From an uncultured Collinsella sp. (GTDB lineage Bacteria; Actinomycetota; Coriobacteriia; Coriobacteriales; Coriobacteriaceae), in assembly GCA_900547855.1 (NCBI GenBank), contig URIK01000028.1, positions 1 to 15,771 on the forward strand: DNA of 15,771 nt, read 5' to 3'. Below the pieces are notes generated by a model. The model searched no databases and was not told the origin of the DNA. It was given only the letters and a program-made list of their open reading frames with translations. Below are positions 7,592 to 14,170 of the stretch, piece by piece; the first letter of the stretch is position 1; each line of letters begins with the position of its first letter. The position numbers and the translations under genes were made by a program.

Positions 7592-7830
7592 CCGTGCAAA
7601 AAAACGGAGTATTCAGCACCGCGAGCTCTGCCGGTGCCGCTGCGGCTGAGTAACGTTGCGGAGATTGACGTCATTTTGCGCTCCGGTACGGCGCGAAGTA
7701 CGCCCATTTGTCCCAACGGGGTCTGCTCACCGACCAAAACCGCCCGCTGAAGGCGTTCTTGGGACCAATAAGGTATGTCCGGCGCGTATGCAGCCGTCCT
7801 AGCTTGCTGAATACTCCCAAAAATGCACGG
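7592..7830. repeat. 239-bp segment with inverted-repeat ends
   Basis: The left end at 7592-7618 and right end at 7805-7830 are inverted copies. CCGTGCA matches TGCACGG, and GGAGTATTCAGCA matches TGCTGAATACTCC perfectly over 13 bases. The 7-8 bases between these blocks are A-rich on the top strand in both arms, so there they do not pair. The interior shows no clear symmetry and no open frame with a known domain. No target-site duplication is visible at the borders. It could be a small non-autonomous mobile element, two convergent copies of a dispersed motif, or a paired regulatory site. Confidence 0.6.
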
Positions 7831-7891
7831 TGCTCCCCAGGGGACCCGTGCGCGCAGCGAAAATCATGTCTATGTCGCTATCCGCATCGCC

Positions 7892-8135
7892 ATTTTGCTG
7901 CACTGACTTTTCTGAATGTCGGGCCCGAATTAGTTAACCTGCCTCCCGTGTGGCTCCGGAGGGGCGGGGCATAAGGTTTATCGCGAGTTCCGCACGAGCC
8001 GAAGGCCACTTAATGTGGCCTTCGTGCGAGCAGGACTGCCCGAGCAGGAAACCTTACGCCCCGCCCCTCCGGAGCCACACGGGAGGCATCGCTAAGTTAT
8101 CCCCCGGCATTCAGAAAATCTAAGTGCCAAAAAAT
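7892..8135. repeat. Concentric imperfect palindrome upstream of groES
   Basis: Four nested inverted blocks share a centre near 8013. The outer block has GCACT at 7900-7904 against AGTGC at 8123-8127, each flanked by a T- or A-run. Next, 7908-7923 (TTTTCTGAATGTCGGG) pairs with 8103-8118 at 15 of 16 positions. Then 7941-7979 pairs with 8049-8087 at 38 of 39; the single mismatch is A7971 against C8057. The inner hairpin is CGAAGGCCAC (8000-8009) with GTGGCCTTCG (8015-8024) and loop TTAAT. The two spacers between the second and third blocks do not pair. It ends about 40 bases before the likely groES promoter -10 box. Confidence 0.85.
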
Positions 8136-8146
8136 AAGATTTTTTG
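8128..8146. promoter_or_regulatory. AT-rich dyad before groES (candidate operator)
   Basis: CAAAAAAT (8128-8135) and ATTTTTTG (8139-8146) form a perfect 8-bp dyad with a 3-base centre AAG. It lies just upstream of the putative groES promoter and overlaps a TTGACT at 8144-8149. No CIRCE element (TTAGCACTC, nine bases, GAGTGCTAA) and no HspR HAIR site was seen in this region, so a different heat-shock control site may be used. Function is inferred from position only. Confidence 0.4.
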
Positions 8147-8154
8147 ACTCCGTG

Positions 8155-8183
8155 TTGTATAACCCGCCATTCGTGGGTACCAT
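8155..8183 (+). promoter_or_regulatory. Candidate groESL promoter
   Basis: TTGTAT at 8155-8160 and TACCAT at 8178-8183 are 17 bases apart. Transcription would start near 8190 and give a leader of about 65 bases. Alternatives are a TATAAC at 8158-8163 and a TTGACT at 8144-8149, which are too close together (8 bases) to form one promoter. Confidence 0.35.
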
Positions 8184-8214
8184 TCAACGCGTACGCAAAC
8201 AAAAAGGGTTAATT

Positions 8215-8233
8215 CGCGTGGCATAACCACGCG
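8215..8233 (+). promoter_or_regulatory. groES leader hairpin
   Basis: CGCGTGG (8215-8221) and CCACGCG (8227-8233) form a perfect 7-bp stem with loop CATAA. It ends 9 bases before the GGAGG ribosome site at 8243-8247. It does not cover that site, so it is more likely an mRNA 5'-end stabiliser or protein site than a simple thermosensor. Confidence 0.5.
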
Positions 8234-8255
8234 GCCCAAAAAGGAGGAGACAAGC

Positions 8256-8549
8256 ATGTCGTCTTTGAAGCCGCTTGCAGATCGTGTTCTGGTCAAGCCC
8301 GACGAGGCCGAGCAGAAGACCGCTTCTGGTCTGTACATCGCCAGCAACGCCCAGGAGAAGCCGCAGCGCGGCACCATCGTTGCCGTTGGCGCCGGCAAGG
8401 TCAACGACAAGGGTGAGCGCATCCCCATGGACGTCAAGGTCGGTGACGTTGTCATCTACGGTAAGTTCGGTGGCAACGAGGTCAAGGTCGACGGCGAGAA
8501 GTATCTGCTCATGCGCGCCGATGACATCTACGCTGTCGTCGAGGCCTAG
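8256..8549 (+). CDS. groES: Co-chaperonin GroES (Hsp10)
   Basis: 97 residues, the usual length. ATG with AAGGAGG (8241-8247) eight bases upstream. GroES forms the heptameric lid of the GroEL folding chamber in the cytoplasm. N-terminal LKPLADRVLVKPDEAE (4-19) and C-terminal KYLLMRADDIYAVVE (82-96) are diagnostic. The mobile loop spans about 17-34; its GroEL-binding tripeptide is L26-Y27-I28 in place of the I-V-L of Escherichia coli. It is first in the groESL operon, with groEL 96 bases downstream. Confidence 0.99.
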   Translation: MSSLKPLADRVLVKPDEAEQKTASGLYIASNAQEKPQRGTIVAVGAGKVNDKGERIPMDVKVGDVVIYGKFGGNEVKVDGEKYLLMRADDIYAVVEA

Positions 8550-8645
8550 TCTCGTCAGAATCTCTGATTCGTCTTTGAACGCGCCCGCCGCATAGGACTC
8601 GGAAGCGGCGACGCGAGTCACATTTCTTTTGGAGGATTACCTACC

Positions 8646-10283
8646 ATGGCAAAGAACATTACGTTCAACACCGATGCCCGCGCTAAGCTTGCCAAGGGCG
8701 TCAACACTCTGGCCGACGCCGTTACCGTCACCATGGGCCCCAAGGGCCGCTACGTTGCGCTGCAGCGCACGTTCGGTGCTCCGACTATCACCAACGACGG
8801 CGTTTCTGTCGCCAAGGAGATCGAGCTCGAGGACAACATCGAGAACATGGGCGCTCAGCTGGTGAAGGAGGTCGCCACCAAGACCAACGACACCGTGGGT
8901 GACGGCACCACCACCGCAACCCTGCTCGCTCAGGCCATCGTCAACGACGGCCTGCGTAACGTCGCCGCTGGCGCCAACCCGCTGGCCATCCGTCGCGGCA
9001 TCGATAAGGCCGTCAACGCCGCCGTCGCCGAGATGAAGAAGCAGGCCAAGCCGGTCGAGACCAAGGAGCAGATTGCTTCCGTCGGTACCATCTCCGCCGG
9101 TGACCCCGAGGTCGGCGAGAAGATCGCCGAGGCCATGGAGGTCGTGGGCAAGGACGGCGTCATCACCGTCGAGGATTCCCAGACGTTCGACATCACCATC
9201 GACACCGTCGAGGGCATGCAGTTTGATAAGGGCTATGTCTCCGCTTACTTCGTCACGGACAACGACCGCATGGAGGCCGTGATGAAGGATCCGTACATCC
9301 TCATCACCGACCAGAAGATCTCCAGCGTTCAGGACATCATGCCCGTTCTCGAGGCTGTCCAGCGCGCTGGCCGTGGCCTGCTCATCATCGCTGAGGACAT
9401 CGACGGCGAGGCTCTGCCGACCCTGGTCCTCAACAAGATCCGTGGCGCCCTCAACGTCTGCGCCGTCAAGGCCCCGGGCTACGGCGATCGCCGCAAGCGC
9501 ATCCTCGAGGACATCGCCGTCCTCACCGGTGGCCAGGCTGCCCTGGACGAGCTGGGCGTGAAGGTTGCTGACATCACCGCTGATATGCTCGGTACCGCTA
9601 AGTCCGTCACCATCTCCAAGGACAACACCGTCGTCGTCGGTGGCGCTGGCTCCAAGGAGGCCATCGACGCTCGTATCGCTCAGATCAAGGGTGAGATGGA
9701 GAACACCACCTCTGACTTCGACCGCGAGAAGCTCCAGGAGCGCCTGGCCAAGCTCTCCGGTGGCGTTGCCGTCATCAAGGTCGGCGCTGCTACCGAGTCC
9801 GAGCTCAAGGAGATCAAGCACCGCGTCGAGGACGCCCTGCAGGCAACCCGCGCTGCTGTCGAGGAGGGCATTGTCGCCGGTGGCGGCGTCGCCTTCATGG
9901 ATGCTGCTCCTGCGCTCGACGCCGTTGAGCTCGACGACCCCGAGGAGAAGATCGGTGTCGACATCGTCAAGAAGGCTCTGACCGCTCCGGTCGCTACCAT
10001 CGCCAAGAACGCTGGTTTTGAGGGCGCTGTCGTGGTCGACAAGGTTGCCGAGCTGCCTGCCGGCCAGGGTCTCAACTCTGCCAACGGCGAGTGGGGCGAC
10101 ATGATCGAGATGGGCGTCCTCGACCCCGTCAAGGTCAGCCGCGTCACCCTGCAGAACGCTGCTTCTGTCGCCAGCCTGATCCTCATCACCGAGGCTACCG
10201 TCTCCGATGTGCCCAAGAATACTCAGCTTGAGGACGCTATCGCTGCTGCCACCGCTGGTCAGCAGGGCGGCGGTATGTACTAA
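8646..10283 (+). CDS. groL: Chaperonin GroEL (Hsp60)
   Basis: 545 residues, full length. ATG with GGAGG at 8631-8635, ten bases upstream. GroEL forms the double-ring ATP-driven folding chamber. Nucleotide-binding features: TMGPKGR (29-35), D51 in NDGVSVA, DGTTTAT (86-92), D396 in RVEDAL, and EEGIVAGGG near 406-414. The C-terminus is QQGGGMY, much shorter than the repeated GGM tail of E. coli. Codon choice is very narrow (AAG, GAG, GTC, ATC dominate) compared with neighbouring genes, as expected for a highly expressed protein; this also creates a long meaningless open frame on the opposite strand. The 96-base gap after groES holds a 6-bp dyad, GACTCG/CGAGTC (8596-8619). A long palindrome starts 26 bases after the stop. 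Confidence 0.99.
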   Translation: MAKNITFNTDARAKLAKGVNTLADAVTVTMGPKGRYVALQRTFGAPTITNDGVSVAKEIELEDNIENMGAQLVKEVATKTNDTVGDGTTTATLLAQAIVNDGLRNVAAGANPLAIRRGIDKAVNAAVAEMKKQAKPVETKEQIASVGTISAGDPEVGEKIAEAMEVVGKDGVITVEDSQTFDITIDTVEGMQFDKGYVSAYFVTDNDRMEAVMKDPYILITDQKISSVQDIMPVLEAVQRAGRGLLIIAEDIDGEALPTLVLNKIRGALNVCAVKAPGYGDRRKRILEDIAVLTGGQAALDELGVKVADITADMLGTAKSVTISKDNTVVVGGAGSKEAIDARIAQIKGEMENTTSDFDREKLQERLAKLSGGVAVIKVGAATESELKEIKHRVEDALQATRAAVEEGIVAGGGVAFMDAAPALDAVELDDPEEKIGVDIVKKALTAPVATIAKNAGFEGAVVVDKVAELPAGQGLNSANGEWGDMIEMGVLDPVKVSRVTLQNAASVASLILITEATVSDVPKNTQLEDAIAAATAGQQGGGMY

Positions 10284-10309
10284 GGCCGACAAGGTCTAGA
10301 ACTCCCACC

Positions 10310-10454
10310 GGGAATCCGGGGGCGTGACGGGGGCTTCTCTCCGGAACGTCCTCGGACATGCAAAGAGGCTCCGCATCGCGCTTCGCGCTGCGGAGCCTCT
10401 TTGCGTCCTGCGGAATATTCCGGAGAGAAGCCCCCGTCACGCCCCCGGATTCCC
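10310..10454. repeat. Concentric palindrome downstream of groEL
   Basis: The arms 10310-10346 and 10418-10454 are perfect inverted copies over 37 bases. They enclose a second perfect stem, GCAAAGAGGCTCCGCA (10360-10375) with its complement at 10389-10404, capped by GCGC-TTC-GCGC. Both are centred on 10382. The inner stem with its AAAG and CTTT ends looks like a bidirectional terminator and probably ends the groESL transcript. The outer arms are GC-rich and are not needed for termination. Their sequence differs from that of the palindrome upstream of groES, but the design is the same. Confidence 0.9.
10360..10404. terminator. Probable groEL terminator (inner hairpin)
   Basis: A 16-bp perfect stem with a capping 4-bp stem and TTC triloop, flanked by A and T runs of three. 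It is the first terminator-like structure after the groEL stop. The T run lies within the 3' arm of the stem, as in many bidirectional terminators. Confidence 0.6.
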
Positions 10455-10619
10455 TGCGTTTACGGCCTTGAGGTCGGCGGGCGTAGAAGGACGTGGCCGA
10501 TAGGAGTACGTGTCCCTTCGCTGTTTCGCGCTTTGCGCGAAAGGCGCGCTACTTTGGGATGGGTGGGGAACGTGGTTGTTGCGGCAACTGATCCCCGCCA
10601 CAAATTACCCTCGGCATAC
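10455..10619. other. Gene-free spacer with two hairpins
   Basis: Between the groEL palindrome and the riboflavin-operon promoter there is no gene. TTTCGCGC-TTT-GCGCGAAA (10524-10542) is a perfect 8-bp hairpin. GGTGGGGA (10562-10569) pairs with TCCCCGCC (10592-10599), including one G-T pair, around an inner GTTG-CGG-CAAC (10578-10588). Neither has a T run, although ACAAATTA follows the second. Confidence 0.5.
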
Positions 10620-10647
10620 TTGCGCGAGCGATTGCTCGTGCTACACT
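10620..10647 (+). promoter_or_regulatory. Extended -10 promoter of the riboflavin uptake operon
   Basis: TTGCGC (10620-10625), 16 bases, then TACACT (10642-10647) preceded by TGC (10639-10641), an extended -10. The predicted start near 10654 falls just at the 5' edge of the riboswitch aptamer at 10656, which supports the assignment. Confidence 0.6.
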
Positions 10648-10655
10648 TGCAAGTG

Positions 10656-10837
10656 CTGTTTCAGGGCGGGGTGAAATTCCCCACTGGCGGTAAATCGGGC
10701 GGTGCCAAAGGGGTGCCGTGGCGCAGGCGAGGATCTGCGTCGAGCCGATGAGTCCGCGACCCGTGTGTGCGTTGGCTCGCATGCCGGCTGAACTGGTGAG
10801 ATCCCAGTACCAACGGTTAGAGTCCGGATGAAAGAGG
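10656..10837 (+). promoter_or_regulatory. FMN riboswitch (RFN element)
   Basis: The conserved FMN aptamer segments appear in order: TCAGGGCGGGGTGAAATTCC at 10661-10680 followed by CCACTGGCGGTAAAT, then GAGTCCGCGACCCGT near 10751, TGAACTGGTGAGATCCCAGT near 10790, and ACGGTTAGAGTCCGGATGAA at 10813-10832. Closing helix P1 pairs CTGTTTCA (10656-10663) with TGAAAGAG (10829-10836) apart from one G-G mismatch. The ribU start is at 10849, and its ribosome site (AGAGG 10833-10837 or AGGTGA 10839-10844) overlaps or abuts P1. No separate terminator hairpin fits between aptamer and gene. Control is therefore probably translational: FMN stabilises P1 and hides the ribosome site. Confidence 0.95.
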
Positions 10838-10848
10838 CAGGTGATCTT

Positions 10849-11439
10849 ATGTCTGAACAGTCGCAGCATATCCATTTTGAGAACACGAATAGGTGGAGCA
10901 CCAAACAGCTCGTTACCATGGCGCTGATGTGTGCCTTGGGCGCCCTGTTTATGTACGTGCAGCTGCCTATCCTTCCTTCGGCGCCGTTTTTGACGTATGA
11001 CCCGTCGCTGGTACCGGCGATGGTGTGCGGGTTTGCGTATGGTCCCGGCGCCGGTACCGCTGTTGCCGCCATGGCGATCGTTATCCATGCGCTCACCACG
11101 GGTGACTGGGTCGGCGCGCTTATGAACCTGGTTGCCACGCTGGGCTACATTCTGCCCGCGGCTATCGTCTACCAGAAGATGCATACCTATAAGGGTGCCG
11201 TGATTGGCCTGGTGCTCGGCGTCATTGCCGCTACGGCGCTGTCTATGGTCGCAAACCTTACCATTGGCGTATGGTTCTGGTATGGCTCGGTCGATGTGAT
11301 CGCCCCACTCATGATTCCTGCCGTGCTGCCGTTCAACCTTATCAAGACCGTGCTTAACTCGGTGTTGACGCTGGTGGTGTATAAAGCAGTCTCCAACCTC
11401 ATCACGCCTAAAAAGGACCAGGTCAAAGGCCGCGCATGA
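10849..11439 (+). CDS. ribU: Riboflavin ECF transporter S component RibU
   Basis: 196 residues from the ATG at 10849; an in-frame ATG at 10828 lies inside the riboswitch aptamer and is rejected. RibU is the membrane substrate-binding subunit of an energy-coupling-factor transporter and captures riboflavin outside the cell. About six hydrophobic segments are visible (20-39, 52-80, 86-108, 115-142, 148-160, 165-182). Typical motifs are TKQLVTMALMCALGALF (18-34), PFLTYDPSLVPAMVCGFAYG (46-65) and a late LPFNLIKTVLNSVLTLVVY (160-178). The FMN riboswitch directly upstream fixes the substrate as riboflavin or a relative. Its stop overlaps the next start (ATGA at 11436). Confidence 0.95.
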   Translation: MSEQSQHIHFENTNRWSTKQLVTMALMCALGALFMYVQLPILPSAPFLTYDPSLVPAMVCGFAYGPGAGTAVAAMAIVIHALTTGDWVGALMNLVATLGYILPAAIVYQKMHTYKGAVIGLVLGVIAATALSMVANLTIGVWFWYGSVDVIAPLMIPAVLPFNLIKTVLNSVLTLVVYKAVSNLITPKKDQVKGRA

Positions 11440-13340
11440 TTGAGTGTCGGGGCGTTTCCTTTAGCTATGACGGTGCCGTGTCGGCACTCGACGGCGTCGA
11501 TCTGAATATCGAGGACGGCGAGTTTTTCTGCATCCTCGGTGGCAATGGGTCGGGCAAGTCGACGTTTGCCAAGCATCTGAATGCACTGTTGCAGCCCGAT
11601 GTGGGCACGGTACGCATCAACGGCATGGATGCGTCCGACCCCGAGCTGGTCTACGACATTCGTTCGACCGCGGGCATGGTGTTCCAGAATCCCGATGATC
11701 AGCTGGTGGCAACGCTTGTCGAAGATGACGTTGCGTTTGGTCCCGAAAACCTTGGCGTGCCATCGGCGCAAATTGCGCAGCGCGTACGTGAGGCGCTGAA
11801 GGGCGTGGGCCTGGTGGGCTTTGAGCGCCATGAGACCCATGCGCTTTCGGGTGGCCAAAAGCAACGCGTGGCGCTTGCCGGCGTGCTTGCCATGGAGCCG
11901 CGCGTTCTCATTTTGGACGAGGCTTCCTCGATGCTCGATCCGCGTGGACGTAAGGGCCTCATGAAGGCTTGCCGCGCGTTGCACGCTCGCGGTATGACCA
12001 TCGTGATGATTACGCACTTTATGGAAGAAGCCGCCGAGGCCGATCGTGTCGCGGTGTTTCGGGCGGGGCACGTTGCCATGCTCGGTACGCCCGAGGAAAT
12101 TTTGACGCGGGCGGATGAGCTTGCGCAGCTCAACCTGGATATGCCGGAGTCGTGTCGTCTGGGCATGGCGCTTCGTACGAAGGGCGTGCCTGTTCATGCG
12201 CAGGTGCGCGAGGTGGATATGGTCGCTGAGATTGCGCAGGCTTATGCCGAGCGAAGTGGGGCAGACACCGCGGGACAGTCTTCCGCATCCCAGTTGGAAA
12301 TCGCTGACGGCACTGTTCCGGTAGACAACGAGGACAACGCGTCGGAGCCCGTCATCGAACTATCCCATGTTTCGTACAGTTATTCGCTCAGTCCGCGCGA
12401 GCGCCACCGCTGGCACAAGCGCTCGGCCACTGCGGACAAATCGAACAAACAGGCTCTCTGGGGAAACGACCCCAGCAGCCCGTGGGCGCTGCGCGATGTA
12501 TCGCTGACGGTGCGTCGCGGCGAGTTCCTGGGCTTGGCAGGTCATACCGGTTCGGGTAAGTCGACGCTGGTCCAGCATCTCAACGGTTTGATTCGCCCCC
12601 AGGAGGGATCCGTTCGCGCGCTGGGGCTCGATCTGTCAAACAAGAAAGACGCCGCCGCGGTTAAGGCCAAGGTCGGCGTGGTGTTTCAATATCTTGAGCG
12701 TCAGCTGTTTGCCGAAACCGTGGCGCAGGACGTGGCGTTTGGTCCGCATAACCTTGGCTTGCCGCAAGATGAAGTCGACCGTCGTGTCGAGTCATCGCTC
12801 TCGCGCGTGGGCCTCGACCTTTCCACGGTCGGCGACAAGAGTCCCTTTGAGCTTTCGGGCGGTCAGCAACGGCGCGTGGCATTCGCCGGCGTGCTCGCCA
12901 TGGAACCTGAGGTGCTGGTGCTCGATGAACCCATGGCGGGGCTCGACCCGGCTGCGCGCAGGGATTTCTTAGGGCTCATCGATCGACTCCATCGCGAGGG
13001 CCTGACCGTTGTCATGGTTTCGCACAGCATGGATGACCTGGCCAATTGCTGCGACCGCATCGTCGTGATGAACGAGGGCGCGGTGTTTGCCGAGGGCACG
13101 CCCGCTCAGGTTTTTGCGCATGCGGATGAGCTTAAATCAATCGGCTTGGGTGTTCCCGCTGCCCAGCGCACGGCGCTGGCGCTTGCGAAGGCAGGCGTGC
13201 CGCTGCGCTTTGACGGCCTCTATACGGTTGAGTCGCTGGCAGACGAGTTGGTAGACCTGCTAATCGGTCGCTCGGGCGGTCCTTCTAACGTCGCGGACAT
13301 TGCTAATTCCAAGACGGTCGCGCGAGAGGAGGGCTGCTGA
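11436..13340 (+). CDS. Fused ECF transporter ATPase (EcfA1-EcfA2)
   Basis: 634 residues carrying two complete ABC ATPase domains, where ECF modules usually have two separate proteins. Domain 1 (1-275): Walker A GGNGSGKS (35-42), Q84, LSGGQ (137-141), Walker B VLILDEA with D161/E162, switch H194. Domain 2 (305-610): GHTGSGKS (369-376), Q418, LSGGQ (473-477), VLVLDEP with D497/E498, H530. All catalytic residues are present in both halves. Residues 276-304 form an acidic/polar linker. Between the first strand of domain 2 (HVSYSYS, 311-317) and ALRDVSL (351-357) there is an insertion of about 30 mostly charged residues. The start overlaps ribU by 4 bases and the stop overlaps ecfT by one base, so the module is tightly coupled. 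It powers riboflavin uptake and perhaps also serves S components encoded elsewhere. Confidence 0.95.
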   Translation: MIECRGVSFSYDGAVSALDGVDLNIEDGEFFCILGGNGSGKSTFAKHLNALLQPDVGTVRINGMDASDPELVYDIRSTAGMVFQNPDDQLVATLVEDDVAFGPENLGVPSAQIAQRVREALKGVGLVGFERHETHALSGGQKQRVALAGVLAMEPRVLILDEASSMLDPRGRKGLMKACRALHARGMTIVMITHFMEEAAEADRVAVFRAGHVAMLGTPEEILTRADELAQLNLDMPESCRLGMALRTKGVPVHAQVREVDMVAEIAQAYAERSGADTAGQSSASQLEIADGTVPVDNEDNASEPVIELSHVSYSYSLSPRERHRWHKRSATADKSNKQALWGNDPSSPWALRDVSLTVRRGEFLGLAGHTGSGKSTLVQHLNGLIRPQEGSVRALGLDLSNKKDAAAVKAKVGVVFQYLERQLFAETVAQDVAFGPHNLGLPQDEVDRRVESSLSRVGLDLSTVGDKSPFELSGGQQRRVAFAGVLAMEPEVLVLDEPMAGLDPAARRDFLGLIDRLHREGLTVVMVSHSMDDLANCCDRIVVMNEGAVFAEGTPAQVFAHADELKSIGLGVPAAQRTALALAKAGVPLRFDGLYTVESLADELVDLLIGRSGGPSNVADIANSKTVAREEGC

Positions 13341-14140
13341 TGGAGGCGTTTTCGTTTGGCAGTTACTATCCCGGCGATAGTGCAATCCACCGCCTGGACC
13401 CGCGAACCAAGTTGCTCTTGGGCTTTGTGTTTCTGATCACGACGCTCACGGTCAGTGGCTTCCGCGGACTGGCCCCGGTCGCAATTTTCGTTGTGCTGAC
13501 CTATGCCGTGTCTCGGGTGCCGGTTCGTCGCGTTCTGTCGTCGATGGCGCCGCTGCTGGCAATCGTCGTCGTGGTCGCGGTGCTCAACTTGTTTACCGAT
13601 CAGAGTGGGCGCATCCTGTGGCAGCTCGGCTTTCTGCAGATAAGCGAGGGCTCACTGCGTTCTGCCGCCTTTATGGCGTGCCGCCTGACGTTGATGATGG
13701 CCGGTATGAGCGCCATTACACTCACCACGCCGACGCTCGACCTCACCGCGGGCTTTGAGCGCCTGCTCGCGCCGTTTGCGCGTGTGGGACTTCCTGCGCA
13801 CGAGCTCGGCATGATCATGGGTATCGCGCTACGCTTTATGCCGCAGTTTGCCACTGAGATGAAGCAGACGGCCGATGCACAGGCAAGCCGCGGCGCGCGC
13901 GTGACGGGCGGTCCGCTCGGCGGCGTGCGTATGCTCGGCAGTGTGGCGATTCCGCTGTTCACGGGCGTGTTCCGTCATGCCGAGACGCTTTCGGCCGCCA
14001 TGGATGCACGCTGCTATCACGGCGAGCAGGGCCGCACGCGCCTGCATGCGCTTGCATTTGGCCGCGGCGATGCGTTGGCGGCGGTGGTGACGGCGTTGCT
14101 GCTCATCTGCGTCATCGTTATCAATCTTCAACTTGTTTAG
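13340..14140 (+). CDS. ecfT: ECF transporter transmembrane component EcfT
   Basis: 266 residues; ATG overlapping the previous stop (TGATG), with GAGGAGGG at 13326-13333. EcfT links the two ATPase domains to the S component. Hydrophobic segments lie at about 25-38, 44-60, 68-85, 108-130, 153-166, 197-212 and 244-264. The coupling helices carry the family's two Ala-Arg motifs, here ASRGARV (182-188) and MDARCYHG (221-228); the second has Cys where many members have Gly. With ribU and the fused ATPase it completes a transporter in one operon. A 30-base gap leads to the flavin-binding genes. Confidence 0.95.
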   Translation: MEAFSFGSYYPGDSAIHRLDPRTKLLLGFVFLITTLTVSGFRGLAPVAIFVVLTYAVSRVPVRRVLSSMAPLLAIVVVVAVLNLFTDQSGRILWQLGFLQISEGSLRSAAFMACRLTLMMAGMSAITLTTPTLDLTAGFERLLAPFARVGLPAHELGMIMGIALRFMPQFATEMKQTADAQASRGARVTGGPLGGVRMLGSVAIPLFTGVFRHAETLSAAMDARCYHGEQGRTRLHALAFGRGDALAAVVTALLLICVIVINLQLV

Positions 14141-14170
14141 GCGCGATTCGGGCGCAAGAAAGGGGTCCCT

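Larger units (their letters stand above)
7335..8255. other. 921-base gene-free region upstream of groES
   Basis: No reading frame here resembles a known protein; the short open frames of 69-88 codons have no family motif or convincing ribosome site. Contents in order: the terminator at 7357-7403; a hairpin CCCCGC/GCGGGG (7430-7457); a 13-base palindrome TCAGCA-A-TGCTGA (7494-7506); two TTGCATA copies exactly 21 bases apart (7518 and 7539); an inverted-repeat-ended segment (7592-7830); a hairpin GCACGG/CCGTGC (7825-7851); a concentric palindrome (7892-8135); and the groES promoter and leader region. Most of this stretch is thus structured, repeat-like DNA rather than a decayed gene. Confidence 0.7.

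Noticed and set aside
7440..7974. Short open frames at 7440-7649, 7708-7974 (plus) and 7510-7737 (minus)
   Set aside because: No family motif, no good ribosome site, unusual composition, and they run across inverted repeats.
7592..8135. Insertion sequence or transposon
   Set aside because: No transposase frame and no target-site duplication at either repeat segment; only non-autonomous element status remains possible.
8144..8163. TTGACT with TATAAC as the groES promoter
   Set aside because: The boxes are only 8 bases apart, too close for sigma-A recognition.
8162..8178. ACCC-N9-GGGT as a CIRCE-like element
   Set aside because: The arms are only 4 bp and do not match the CIRCE consensus despite the N9 spacing.
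8637..10292. 551-codon open frame antisense to the whole of groEL
   Set aside because: It mirrors groEL's narrow GC-rich codon use, has a low-complexity Asp/Gly/Leu/Val composition, matches no family and has no independent ribosome site.
10828..10848. ATG at 10828 as the ribU start
   Set aside because: It lies within the conserved 3' end of the FMN aptamer; the ATG at 10849 fits the family N-terminus.
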